Shown here: positions 1 through 6,593 of the stretch, one piece after another
Layout of the letters: the number at the start of each line of letters is the position of its first letter
How positions within the stretch are numbered: the first letter of the stretch is position 1
Origin: an uncultured Clostridia bacterium
GTDB taxonomy: Bacteria > Bacillota_A > Clostridia > TANB77 > CAG-508
DNA: 35,636 bases
NCBI GenBank assembly: GCA_947624715.1
Contig: CANQLO010000015.1
Coordinates: 1 to 35,636 of the forward strand
Direction of reading: 5' to 3'
Position numbers and translations under genes: made by a program
The notes under the pieces: model-generated
Database searches by the model: none
What the model was told of the DNA's origin: nothing
The model's input: only the letters and a program-made list of their open reading frames with translations

Positions 1-80
1 TTGTTGTACCAAAAATTAACTCAAAAATTTTTTTAAATATTTTTCAAAAAAATGTTGACATTTAATAGTTGGTCTTTTAA

Positions 81-193
81 AATTATGTTTAACTGATTTT
101 TCATAGTTTTTTGTATAATTATGTTTAACTCACTATATGATTTTCTATGTTTTTATGTTCTGACTTAAACATAATTAACATTATGATTAACTC
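81..193. repeat. Cluster of short direct and inverted repeats at the left of the window
   Basis: AATTATGTTTAACT occurs at 81-94 and 117-130, a one-base variant (ATTATGATTAACTC) at 180-193, and an inverted 13/14 match at 163-176. The sub-motif TTAACTCA recurs at 17-24, 126-133 and 187-194. The middle copy continues as TTAACTCACTATATG (125-139), which matches the inverted repeat between xis and int at 14 of 15 positions. Such clusters serve as arm sites for an integrase or as operators; which applies here is not known. The rest of 1-226 holds no gene. Confidence 0.55.
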
Positions 194-226
194 AAATCCT
201 TTTATAAAAATTTTTATATATAATTT

Positions 227-241
227 ATATCACCGTGATAT
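227..241. promoter_or_regulatory. Perfect 15-bp palindrome, operator candidate
   Basis: ATATCACCGTGATAT is a perfect inverted repeat around one central C. It stands out as a GC-containing block in very AT-rich, non-coding DNA, and the size fits a dimeric repressor site. No gene starts close by on the plus strand, so the target is unknown. Confidence 0.4.
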
Positions 242-316
242 GGAAGAAATACAACACCGACTATAATATTATTTATATAATATAGTAGATGATGTATCTG
301 AATCTTCCATTTTTTG
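240..316 (+). terminator. Large imperfect hairpin ending in a T run
   Basis: ATGGAAGA (240-247) pairs with TCTTCCAT (303-310), followed by a run of T to 315. The interior contains a further AT-rich imperfect stem (roughly 261-290). This could terminate a plus-strand transcript entering from outside the window, or be the 3' part of a structured RNA. A second, shorter hairpin (GTTGAGCAA 328-336 with TTGCTCAAC 344-352) lies just downstream of the RadC-like gene but lacks a clear T tract on either side. Confidence 0.4.
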
Positions 317-366
317 ATGTTTAGGAAGTTGAGCAATTATTATTTGCTCAACCTCCATAATATTAG

Positions 367-795
367 CTAATTCATACAACTAACATAGTCATTTCCTGCA
401 ATTATTAAGTGGTCTAAAAATTGTATGTTCATAAGTTGACTAGCTTGTTCTAATTGTTTTGTTACTTTTAAATCTCTCTCACTAGCCTTTATATCTCCGC
501 TTGGATGGTTATGTACCAATATGAATTTGCTACTATTAGATAATAAAATTGTCTTAAATATTGACTTTATATCTAAGTTGCAAAAATTTGTGCCACCTTT
601 TGCAACTTCTGAATAAGCAACTATTTGATTTTTGTTATTTAAACAAATCAAAATAATATGTTCTTCTGTTGCTTTTTCTAATTGTTCATACTTATTTATA
701 GTATTTACAATATCTTTTGATGATGTGATTTTTTGACTATTGTAATTAAAATTATGTTCTTGTACCATTTGAAGCTTGATTTTACTAAATTTCAT
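367..795 (-). CDS. RadC-like JAB-domain protein
   Basis: A 142-residue protein made up almost entirely of a RadC/JAB domain. The metal-binding signature is visible: a Glu in the EVAKGG segment, HNHPSGD, then Ser and Asp in ASERD, giving the usual E, HxH...S..D ligand set. It lacks the N-terminal helix-hairpin-helix part of full RadC (about 220 residues), so it is the short form often carried by plasmids, phages and integrative elements. The molecular role of RadC-type proteins is unsettled; a metallopeptidase-like fold is predicted. The start at 795 is chosen because TGGAGG (805-810) sits about nine bases upstream; a longer reading to 837 has no ribosome binding site. It is transcribed away from the rest of the element. 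Confidence 0.8.
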   Translation of the reverse strand: MKFSKIKLQMVQEHNFNYNSQKITSSKDIVNTINKYEQLEKATEEHIILICLNNKNQIVAYSEVAKGGTNFCNLDIKSIFKTILLSNSSKFILVHNHPSGDIKASERDLKVTKQLEQASQLMNIQFLDHLIIAGNDYVSCMN

Positions 796-866
796 AATAA
801 AAAACCTCCATTTGTAAAATATATTTAATACTAACAATTACAATATTTTGTTAGTAGTTCATTACC

Positions 867-990
867 TTTACAAATAGAGCTTTATGTGTTAAAATATAAA
901 TAGACTTACTTGTAAAAGTAATGTTCTAGTGAATATATAGTTGTATGACCGACCAAAGTTAGGCAACTATATATTCTTTTTTGTTTTTTT
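867..990 (+). ncRNA. Candidate small RNA (about 80 nt) with own promoter and terminator
   Basis: A promoter-like pair TTTACA (867-872), 17-bp spacer, TAAAAT (890-895) predicts a start near 902. The transcript would contain a small hairpin, TTACTT (906-911) with AAGTAA (916-921), then a perfect 13-bp stem, GAATATATAGTTG (931-943) with CAACTATATATTC (964-976), followed by T6-G-T9. There is no convincing reading frame in it. It is divergent from the RadC-like gene. It may be an independent small RNA or a terminated leader; expression is not proven. Confidence 0.45.
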
Positions 991-1087
991 TTAAAACAAT
1001 CAATTTGACCATCTCCTTTTTTTCTTATATTAGTCAAATTTATAAAGTGCTTCTCGCTCTTGCTTTTGACTATAATAATTGTATCAT

Positions 1088-1134
1088 AATTTATGAACTT
1101 TGTGAATCACTTTTTTAAAAAAAGTTCATAAATT
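1088..1134. terminator. 14-bp inverted repeat, possible terminator
   Basis: AATTTATGAACTTT (1088-1101) is perfectly complementary to AAAGTTCATAAATT (1121-1134), with a 19-base loop. It lies in the gene-free stretch between the candidate small RNA and the methyltransferase promoter. It could insulate the methyltransferase gene; A/T-rich flanks on both sides make direction ambiguous. Confidence 0.35.
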
Positions 1135-1149
1135 TTTAAAAAATATAAT

Positions 1150-1181
1150 CTTTAAAAGTGAGGCACAGTGAGGCTTTTAAG
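1150..1181. promoter_or_regulatory. Repeat pair just upstream of the methyltransferase promoter
   Basis: Two direct copies of GTGAGGC (1158-1164 and 1168-1174) lie inside an inverted repeat, CTTTAAAAG (1150-1158) and CTTTTAAG (1174-1181). The block ends 14 bp before the -35 box at 1196, a position suited to an activator or repressor site. The other copy of this promoter (2454) has a related GTGAG in the same area. Confidence 0.35.
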
Positions 1182-1195
1182 ATTTTCCACCTAAC

Positions 1196-1224
1196 TTGAC
1201 AAATGCGAACAAATGTGTTATAAT
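1196..1224 (+). promoter_or_regulatory. Strong promoter for the methyltransferase gene
   Basis: Consensus TTGACA (1196-1201), 17-bp spacer, consensus TATAAT (1219-1224). Predicted start is near 1231, giving a leader of about 90 nt. The 22 bases ending at 1205 are nearly identical to those at the second promoter of the element (2442-2463). Confidence 0.75.
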
Positions 1225-1229
1225 AATAA

Positions 1230-1296
1230 TAGATAGATGTAAAATTTATCTAAAAAATATTATAAGAAGTTGCACCATTTTAGATAAGGCAACCTT
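1230..1296 (+). promoter_or_regulatory. Leader with mutually exclusive hairpins
   Basis: Three pairings compete: TAGAT (1234-1238) with ATCTA (1248-1252); TTATCTAAAA (1246-1255) with TTTTAGATAA (1278-1287), 10 bp; and GTTGC (1269-1273) with GCAAC (1289-1293). The first and second share the segment 1248-1252, and the second and third cross each other. This is the logic of a conformational switch or attenuator between the promoter and the ribosome binding site (GAGGAG, 1301-1306). No known riboswitch class was recognised. Confidence 0.35.
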
Positions 1297-1319
1297 AAAA
1301 GAGGAGCTGATTTTCTAAA

Positions 1320-2137
1320 ATGGATTTTTTAATTGATAATGATACAAAAGCAGATTATGAAACAGAAAATTTGATGTTGTTTAATAAAGATTGTTTGGAA
1401 GTGCTGGAGGCAATGCCTGAAAATAGTATTGATATGATAGTCAGTGACCCACCCTACAAACTGACAAGACACGGCGGAAAACAAAAAAATGGCAAAAAAT
1501 ACTGTCGGTGGTATATTCGACATTAAAAATAATGATGATGAAACAATAAAAAACATAAGAAGCGGAAAGTTATTTACTCATAATGATATTAAATTTGACC
1601 AATGGCTACCACTATTATATAAAGTATTAAAGAAGCGGAGGTCATTGTTATTTGATGAGTAACTATCAAAACTACGATACAATGTTACAAATTGCTAAGC
1701 AAGTGGGCTTTATACATTGCAACACAATTATTTGGGTTAAAGGGAACAAAACATCTAGTAATTGCTCATATATGGGAGCTTATGAGATGATTATGCAACT
1801 AAGAAAAGGAAAATCTGTTCCTATAAATCGTTTAGGAGTAAGCAACTTAATAGAAGATATAGAACCTATTAAAAATACAATAGATTATATAACAGAAGAT
1901 GTAATTTATGATATATCAAACATTCTACACAAGACCAACCACCCTACCGAAAAGCCGATTGAATTGTTTAGTAGATTTATTTTACAGAGTAGTAAAGAAA
2001 ATGAAATTGTGCTAGACCCTTTCATCGGAAGCGGAAGTTGTGCGTTAAGTTGTATTGAAAACAATAGAAAATGTATTGGAATAGAAATTGATGAGAAGTA
2101 TTATAAACGAATGATAGAAAGAGTAAAAGATGTATAG
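1320..2137 (+). pseudogene. Beta-class DNA methyltransferase, broken by two frameshifts
   Basis: The first frame (1320-1526) carries catalytic motif IV as SDPPY; the last frame (1652-2137) begins MSNYQNYDTM and carries the AdoMet-binding motif I as DPFIGSGS near the C terminus. Motif IV before motif I is the order of beta-class N6-adenine/N4-cytosine methyltransferases common in phages and ICEs. The middle part (about 1485-1662) is open in a third frame and reads on sensibly (AKNTVGGIFDIKNN...), so one base is gained or lost in the A-rich stretch around 1482-1500 and another around 1630-1650. Rejoined, the protein would be about 270 residues, normal for the family. As written only fragments would be made. 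The ribosome binding site is 13 bases from the ATG, unusually far. Decay or sequencing error are both possible. Confidence 0.75.
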
Positions 2138-2169
2138 GGGTGCTTAATCTTATTAGCCCCCTCTTTTTT
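2137..2169 (+). terminator. Terminator of the methyltransferase gene
   Basis: GGGG (2137-2140) and a following GCTTAAT pair with ATTAGCCCC (2152-2160), with a TCTTTTTT tract after it. The stem overlaps the stop codon of the methyltransferase frame. Confidence 0.65.
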
Positions 2170-2242
2170 GTTTCCTGTATAGGTTGCTGGTACACTCCTA
2201 GAATAATGCCAATTTTAGAATAAATTATTAACTTAGGAGCTG

Positions 2243-2281
2243 ATGTCACTTTTACTTACACCAGCTTTTATTTTGTGTTGA
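2243..2281 (+). other. Possible 12-residue hydrophobic micro-ORF
   Basis: AGGAG is followed after three bases by ATG and a 12-codon frame (MSLLLTPAFILC). The segment also forms a weak hairpin (AGCTGATGT 2238-2246 with ACACCAGCT 2258-2266). The ten bases AGGAGCTGAT are shared with the methyltransferase leader (1302-1311). The spacing is short for efficient initiation, so this is only a candidate. Confidence 0.15.
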
Positions 2282-2346
2282 GTTAAAACATTGATATACC
2301 AATGCTTTTGATTGATTTTTAAGTAATTTTTTTTTATTAAAGTTGT

Positions 2347-2373
2347 AAAAAGCCTCTAAAATAGAGGCTTTTT
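2347..2373. terminator. Strong bidirectional terminator
   Basis: AAAAAGCCTCT (2347-2357) pairs perfectly with AGAGGCTTTTT (2363-2373) around a five-base loop, with T runs on both strands. It lies in the gap between the methyltransferase and the next promoter. Confidence 0.8.
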
Positions 2374-2453
2374 TATTATTTTGAGGTACTCTACTGTCCT
2401 ACAAGCAAATTAAAAGTTACAAAAACATTGTGAGAGTAAGATTTCCACTTAAC

Positions 2454-2482
2454 TGGACAAATGACTTTTTATGTGATATAAT
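2454..2482 (+). promoter_or_regulatory. Second copy of the element promoter
   Basis: TGGACA (2454-2459), 17-bp spacer, TATAAT (2477-2482). The upstream stretch TTTCCACTTAACTGGACAAATG is almost the same as that at 1184-1205, so the two promoters probably share a regulator. It drives the candidate leader or small RNA at 2489-2660 and, by readthrough, possibly the rep gene. Confidence 0.7.
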
Positions 2483-2488
2483 ATTTAT

Positions 2489-2660
2489 TGTAAAATTAAA
2501 AAAGAGTAGTTGGTAGCTACTCTTAAAAATTAGAATTTATGCTCTAATCACAAATTCACCTTTCGATAAGTATATTATAACATAACATTTATAATAAGTC
2601 AATACATAATTAAAAATTTGAATTTGTAGGAGCATAACTGTTATTTGTTATGCTTTTTTT
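2489..2660 (+). ncRNA. Candidate small RNA or attenuated leader upstream of rep
   Basis: A transcript from the promoter at 2454 would contain AAGAGTAG/CTACTCTT (about 2503-2525), ATTAGA/TCTAAT (about 2529-2548), and then a terminator: AGCATAAC (2631-2638) with GTTATGCT (2647-2654) followed by T7. I see no open frame with a ribosome binding site in these 170 bases. Either it is an independent RNA, for example a copy-control or regulatory RNA, or termination at 2660 is conditional and controls the rep-xis-int genes further right. Confidence 0.45.
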
Positions 2661-2861
2661 GCATCAAATCACTAATTTTTTCTTTTAATTTTCCAATATA
2701 GTTATAAGATAGTTTACCTAAAAATGTTTTTATGCGTTCGCTCCGCTCACTTCTACCGCATTATTTTACTACTGTATTATAGTGAAATGCTAAAAAATAA
2801 AGTATATAACCTATCTTAATAATACTAATTTCAAAATTTATAAAAAAGGAGGTGAAAAACA
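2661..2861. other. Gene-free stretch before rep with a GC-rich hairpin, possible origin
   Basis: ATGCG (2732-2736) pairs with CGCAT (2757-2761), enclosing a 20-base loop containing TTCGCTCCGCTCA. This is the only GC-rich patch in the region. It lies about 100 bp ahead of a Rep/relaxase-like gene, where rolling-circle origins or oriT sites are often found. No nick-site consensus was recognised, so the role is inferred from position only. The remainder is AT-rich without a gene. Confidence 0.3.
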
Positions 2862-4040
2862 TTGATAGATGGTATTACTGATACGATGACACTTCAATTT
2901 AGAGTTAAGCCATCTGAAAAAGATATTTTATTTTATGACTTCAAAAGTGATGTTGTATATGGTGTTCACAGAAGATGGAGATGTAAAAGATTAAGAGCTC
3001 CTAAGATTAAAACAAAATTTCATCTTAAAGCTAGAAACCCTTTTTATTTCTACTTCAAAGATTATGATAGGTTCTATAAAAGACACTATATTTTCACAGG
3101 CAAGTATGGTAATTATAGTTTGCGTTATTGCCATTATAAATATGCAGATGACTATGTTTTTGTAACTTTAGAACATAATGCAATAGTAGATAAAAGCGAA
3201 GAAAAAATATATCAAGATACATTAGAATTACTAGAAAGCATTGGAGTTGATATTGATTTGCTAGAAATAGAAAATAAACTTAATCGTATTGATTATAAGC
3301 ACGATTTCGAGTTTGAAGAAAATCCATTTGCTGAGCGACAAGCTCTTATGTGTATCCTAAACATAAGTAGAAATAATTTTTATGGAGTTTGTAAAGAAGC
3401 ACTTAAAGATGGTGTTGGTATAAAATATAAGCCTATCAGTTCATATACAGAAGTAATTGTGTATGATAAAGAACAAGAGCGTAAAGATAGACTAAAAACT
3501 AGAAAAAAATCATCACGAGTTGAGCTTGATATAAAAGAATATAAAAATGTTTTTAGAACAGAATTAAGACTTAAAAATAAACGCTTATACTATAACAAGA
3601 AGCATACTTTACAGATAGATAAGACACTTAATAATTACTATAATGCAAATATATCAGATGAATGCTTTAGAAGATATGTAGAGCCTATATTTTATACAGA
3701 ACCTTTTTATCGTTTAGATTATGCAATACTTGCAATTCAAAGTGATAGAAGATTGACTGAAAAAGAAGCGGAAAAGTTGTGTAAATTAGTAACAGACATA
3801 AACAAAAAAGGTTTTACAAAAGCAAAAGAAGAATACAACTATTCTGAAGATACTTTTGAAAGTCACATAAAGGTTTTGAGAAATATTGGTATTAACCCAT
3901 TAACTTTTGATGAAGATATAGACATTGCGTTTTTGCTTAACTTTACGACTAAAGAAGTATGTAGAGATTTTACAATTTATGATGAAGAGCACGAAGAACT
4001 AAGACAAAAACTTTATGAAGAGTTAGGGTTTCAAAATTAG
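2862..4040 (+). CDS. Rolling-circle replication initiator / relaxase-like protein
   Basis: 392 residues, basic and rich in Lys, Tyr and Phe. Segments resemble the Rep_trans / phage gene II-X type initiators: NRIDYKHDF (around residue 141) for the metal/acid motif, EVIVYDKEQE (around 200), and the following strand FRTELRLKNKRL. These proteins nick one strand at an origin and start rolling-circle replication, or act as a relaxase in ICEs (NicK and Orf20/MobT belong here). Which function applies cannot be decided; next to xis and int, a role in element replication or transfer fits. The start is TTG at 2862, supported by AAGGAGGTG seven bases upstream; the next in-frame ATG (2886) is too far away. 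It is the first gene of a run rep-DUF3102-xis. Confidence 0.6.
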   Translation: MIDGITDTMTLQFRVKPSEKDILFYDFKSDVVYGVHRRWRCKRLRAPKIKTKFHLKARNPFYFYFKDYDRFYKRHYIFTGKYGNYSLRYCHYKYADDYVFVTLEHNAIVDKSEEKIYQDTLELLESIGVDIDLLEIENKLNRIDYKHDFEFEENPFAERQALMCILNISRNNFYGVCKEALKDGVGIKYKPISSYTEVIVYDKEQERKDRLKTRKKSSRVELDIKEYKNVFRTELRLKNKRLYYNKKHTLQIDKTLNNYYNANISDECFRRYVEPIFYTEPFYRLDYAILAIQSDRRLTEKEAEKLCKLVTDINKKGFTKAKEEYNYSEDTFESHIKVLRNIGINPLTFDEDIDIAFLLNFTTKEVCRDFTIYDEEHEELRQKLYEELGFQN

Positions 4041-4070
4041 TTAAAAAACTATATTAAGGAGGAAATTACA

Positions 4071-4835
4071 ATGGAAAATCAAAACAAACTAACAACATTT
4101 AACTTACAAGATAGCACAGCTAAAATAAAGGTGCTTACAGTTACAACAGCAGAAAATATTATTAAGATTGGAAAAGAAATGCTACAAGTAAAAGCAAATC
4201 TATCCTATGGAGAGTTTACAAAATGGTTGAAAAATGAGGTCAATTACAGTCAGAGAACTGCATATAACTTTATGAAAATTGCCCAAACATTTCCAGATTT
4301 GCAACCTGTTGCAAATTTTGGAGTAAGGAAATTACTCATTTTGGCTGGATTAGAAGATGAGGAAAAAGAAAGAGTAGTAAACGATTATGACTTAAAAAAT
4401 ATGACTGTTAAAGAACTTAAAGAAGTTATAGATACAAAAAAGAAATTAGAAAGCATCCAACTTCTTATGGAAATTCTTTCAACTGAGGTTACCAAAACTG
4501 GTTTTGATTATGATTCTGTTCCAAATATGGATTGGGATATAGATATTCTTACCGGCAAGAAACGCACATTAGAAGAGGTTAAGGAAACTCAAAAAGAAGT
4601 GGAAAAACTTATTGTAGAAGATGTAAATCAAATTAGAAGTTATTGGTATAAGTACATAGAAGATTTAAGAAAAGATTCAGATGATGATAAAAATTTTGTA
4701 AAAAAATTTTATGATGAAAACATAATGGGAAAAATAAAAGGAAACAAAAACGGAGATAGTGTTTCTTACTGTTATTACTTATATTGGAATATTATATTAA
4801 CAGAATATATTAAGAATAAAGGAGTTGAACAATAA
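4071..4835 (+). CDS. DUF3102-like protein
   Basis: 254 residues with no signal peptide or membrane segment. The first 100 residues match the DUF3102 pattern: a helical start, IGKEMLQVKANLSYGEFTKWL, then YSQRTAYNFMKIAQTF, a helix-turn-helix-like stretch typical of this family. The rest is charged and helical. DUF3102 proteins occur in Firmicute ICEs and prophages, usually near replication and integration genes; the function is not established, although DNA binding is plausible. AAGGAGG lies about nine bases before the ATG. The stop codon overlaps the start of the next gene (TAATG), so translation is probably coupled. Confidence 0.7.
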   Translation: MENQNKLTTFNLQDSTAKIKVLTVTTAENIIKIGKEMLQVKANLSYGEFTKWLKNEVNYSQRTAYNFMKIAQTFPDLQPVANFGVRKLLILAGLEDEEKERVVNDYDLKNMTVKELKEVIDTKKKLESIQLLMEILSTEVTKTGFDYDSVPNMDWDIDILTGKKRTLEEVKETQKEVEKLIVEDVNQIRSYWYKYIEDLRKDSDDDKNFVKKFYDENIMGKIKGNKNGDSVSYCYYLYWNIILTEYIKNKGVEQ

Positions 4836-5029
4836 TGGAAGTTACAGAAGATATTTTTGAAGAATATCCTGATGTTTTAACACTTGAGCAGTTAAGAGAA
4901 CTTTTAGGCAACATTGGAAGAACATTAGCGTATAAATTGCTCCAAAATAAAGAAATAGAATCCTTTAAATGTGGAAGAAGTTATCGAATTTTAAAGAGCA
5001 AAGTAATTGAATACTTAAAAAGACAGTAG
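4835..5029 (+). CDS. xis: Excisionase-type helix-turn-helix protein
   Basis: 64 residues with the layout of the Xis/HTH_17 family: LTLEQLRELLG..GRTLAYKLLQNKEIESFKCGRSYRILKSKVIEYLK, a winged helix whose second helix carries GRTLAYKLL and whose wing carries the GRSYRI turn. Such proteins bend DNA at attachment sites and tip the integrase towards excision, and may also act as regulators. The start codon overlaps the previous stop (TAATG). It is followed by a 14-bp inverted repeat and then the integrase, the standard xis-int order of Firmicute elements. Confidence 0.75.
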   Translation: MEVTEDIFEEYPDVLTLEQLRELLGNIGRTLAYKLLQNKEIESFKCGRSYRILKSKVIEYLKRQ

Positions 5030-5034
5030 ACAAA

Positions 5035-5085
5035 TTAGCTCACTATATGCTACTATGTAAAATAGATTATTATATAGTGAGCTAA
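5035..5085. repeat. 14-bp perfect inverted repeat between xis and int
   Basis: TTAGCTCACTATAT (5035-5048) and its exact complement ATATAGTGAGCTAA (5072-5085) are separated by 23 bases. There is no T tract, so a simple terminator is unlikely. The left arm plus one base matches 125-139 near the left of the window at 14 of 15 positions. Xis or integrase arm binding, or an operator controlling int, are the likely roles. Confidence 0.55.
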
Positions 5086-5121
5086 ATATAAACTGTTATA
5101 AGACTTAGAAAGGAGAAATGT

Positions 5122-6378
5122 ATGATAAATGTAACAGTTAGCTTACAAGTAAAGAAAGGAACTTATTACGCTGTCTTATACTATAATGATAAAATAAAGG
5201 GTTATCAATATAAATGGAATAGTACTAAGATAAAAGAAGTTGATAAGAAACAAAAAAGACTTCATAATAAAGCTAAGAAAGAAGCGGAAAATAAAGCAGA
5301 AGAAATAAGGAAATCATTTGAAGAAGAATTAAATAATCAAAATATGAAAATAAATTCTTCTATTACAGATAGTATCACCCAACAAAAATTTTCTGATTAT
5401 ATGAGAGAATGGGCAGAAAAGCAAAAAGAAACAAAAGAAGAAACAACAAGTTCAACTTATAAAACAAATGTAACAGGAATTATAGCACCATATTTTGATG
5501 AAGTTGATGTAACACTTCAAGATTTACAGCCAATTCATATACAAAACTTTTATGACTATCAATATAAAAGGGTTCTCACAAAAGGAAAAAATAAAGGAAA
5601 ATTAGTTAGCAAAAATACAGTATTTCATTATCATCAAAATATTCATAAAGCTTTAAATGATGCTGTACAATTAGGTATTATTCCTTATAATCCTGATAAT
5701 AGAACAATAGTTGCTACTCCTGATGACTATATTGCAAGTTATTATAATGAAGAAGAAGCTATGGAATTACTGGAAAAAGTAAAAAATAATCCGTTGGAGA
5801 TAATAATAAGTATAGCTACTTGCTATGGACTTAGAAGGTCTGAAATATTAGGCTTAAAATGGAGTGCAATAGATTTTACCAATAATACCATTACGATTAA
5901 ACATAAAGTTACACAAGCTACAACAGAACATAAAAGAGTTATGGTAAGAAAAGATAAAGTGAAAAACAAATCTAGTTATAGGTCATTACCTTTAATTGAT
6001 AATATTAGAGATTTATTGCTTAAAGAGAAAATTAGACAAAATAAAAATAAAAAATTGTATGGAAATGCATATAGTAATGAAGACAACTATATTTGTGTTA
6101 AAGATGATGGTATGTTGTTTAAACCTGATACCATAACGGATAAAGTTCCAGAGTTTATAGAAAGTGTAGGGCTAAGAAGAATTACACTTCATAATTTAAG
6201 ACATAGTTGCGCTAGTATACTACTTGCAAATGGTATAAGTATGAAAGAGATTCAAGAGTGGTTAGGTCATAGTTCATACAACACTACTGCTAATATTTAT
6301 GCTCATTTAGATACTACTGCAAAAGAGAAATCAGCTAATACTATGAGCAACATATTAAACAAAAGAAAAATTGCATAA
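5122..6378 (+). CDS. int: Tyrosine recombinase integrase
   Basis: 418 residues in the usual three parts: an N-terminal arm-binding beta domain (about 1-60, with GTYYAVLYYNDKIKGYQYKW), a SAM-like core-binding domain (about 90-200, TYKTNVTGIIAPYF), and a C-terminal catalytic domain. Catalytic residues are visible: Arg in CYGLRRSE (about 238), His-x-x-Arg in LHNLRHS (about 356-359), His in LGHSS (about 382) and the nucleophilic Tyr in NIYAHL (about 392). It belongs to the Tn916/phage type that integrates into tRNA genes. The gene ends about 100 bp from the tRNA-Leu 3' end, the expected attachment site. AAAGGAG precedes the ATG. The frame is intact, so the protein should be functional. Confidence 0.92.
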   Translation: MINVTVSLQVKKGTYYAVLYYNDKIKGYQYKWNSTKIKEVDKKQKRLHNKAKKEAENKAEEIRKSFEEELNNQNMKINSSITDSITQQKFSDYMREWAEKQKETKEETTSSTYKTNVTGIIAPYFDEVDVTLQDLQPIHIQNFYDYQYKRVLTKGKNKGKLVSKNTVFHYHQNIHKALNDAVQLGIIPYNPDNRTIVATPDDYIASYYNEEEAMELLEKVKNNPLEIIISIATCYGLRRSEILGLKWSAIDFTNNTITIKHKVTQATTEHKRVMVRKDKVKNKSSYRSLPLIDNIRDLLLKEKIRQNKNKKLYGNAYSNEDNYICVKDDGMLFKPDTITDKVPEFIESVGLRRITLHNLRHSCASILLANGISMKEIQEWLGHSSYNTTANIYAHLDTTAKEKSANTMSNILNKRKIA

Positions 6379-6392
6379 AAAGTTATAACAAT

Positions 6393-6416
6393 TTCATTAG
6401 AACTTTCATTAGAACT
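6393..6416. repeat. 12-bp perfect tandem duplication between int and the attachment site
   Basis: TTCATTAGAACT occurs twice in direct succession (6393-6404, 6405-6416). Short direct repeats between int and the attachment core often act as integrase arm sites; this pair is in that position, 60 bp from the tRNA. Confidence 0.5.
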
Positions 6417-6453
6417 TTGAAAAAAACATAAAAAAATAATACCAAGAGGAATC

Positions 6454-6469
6454 TATCAAACCCTTGATA
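6454..6469. terminator. Small hairpin at the tRNA 3' trailer / end of int
   Basis: TATCAA (6454-6459) pairs with TTGATA (6464-6469) around ACCC. It lies seven bases from the tRNA CCA end, without a good T tract, so it may be a trailer stem, a weak terminator of int or part of the attachment site. Confidence 0.3.
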
Positions 6470-6475
6470 TTACTA

Positions 6476-6563
6476 TGGTGCAGATACCCGGAATCGAACC
6501 GGGACGGATTATTAGTCCGCAGGATTTTAAGTCCTGTGCGTCTACCAGTTCCGCCATATCTGC
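6476..6563 (-). tRNA. tRNA-Leu(UAA), target of integration
   Basis: 88 bases including an encoded CCA. The acceptor stem GCAGATA pairs with TATCTGC, the D-arm has GGTAGACGC, the anticodon loop CTTAAAA gives anticodon UAA, a long variable arm (CGGACTAATAATCCG) marks a class II tRNA, and the T-arm has GGTTCGATTCC. The 3' end faces the integrase, and the gene is complete, so the element must have restored its 3' end, as is normal for this type of insertion. The attachment core should lie within roughly 6476-6500. Confidence 0.95.
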
Positions 6564-6593
6564 ATATCATAACTTTTAGCTACGACATTACTT

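Larger units (their letters stand above)
1..6475. mobile_element. Right-hand part of an integrative (probably conjugative) element in tRNA-Leu
   Basis: The segment ends in a tyrosine integrase directly next to the 3' end of a tRNA-Leu gene, the classic arrangement of a tRNA-targeting integrative element. Upstream of the integrase, in the same direction, are an excisionase-type HTH protein, a DUF3102-like protein and a rolling-circle Rep/relaxase-like protein, a set known from Firmicute ICEs. Further left are a broken DNA methyltransferase and a RadC-like JAB protein, both common cargo. No second copy of the tRNA 3' end was found between 1 and 6475, so the left attachment site lies outside the window. 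No type IV secretion genes are visible, so self-transfer cannot be judged here. Confidence 0.8.

Noticed and set aside
959..1003. 14-codon minus-strand frame starting with TTG after a GGAG
   Set aside because: It overlaps the terminator stem of the candidate small RNA on the other strand and has a rare start codon and very lysine-rich low-complexity sequence.
1260..1280. Left attachment site (TGCACCA resembles the tRNA end)
   Set aside because: The match to the tRNA 3' end stops after seven bases and lies within the methyltransferase leader.
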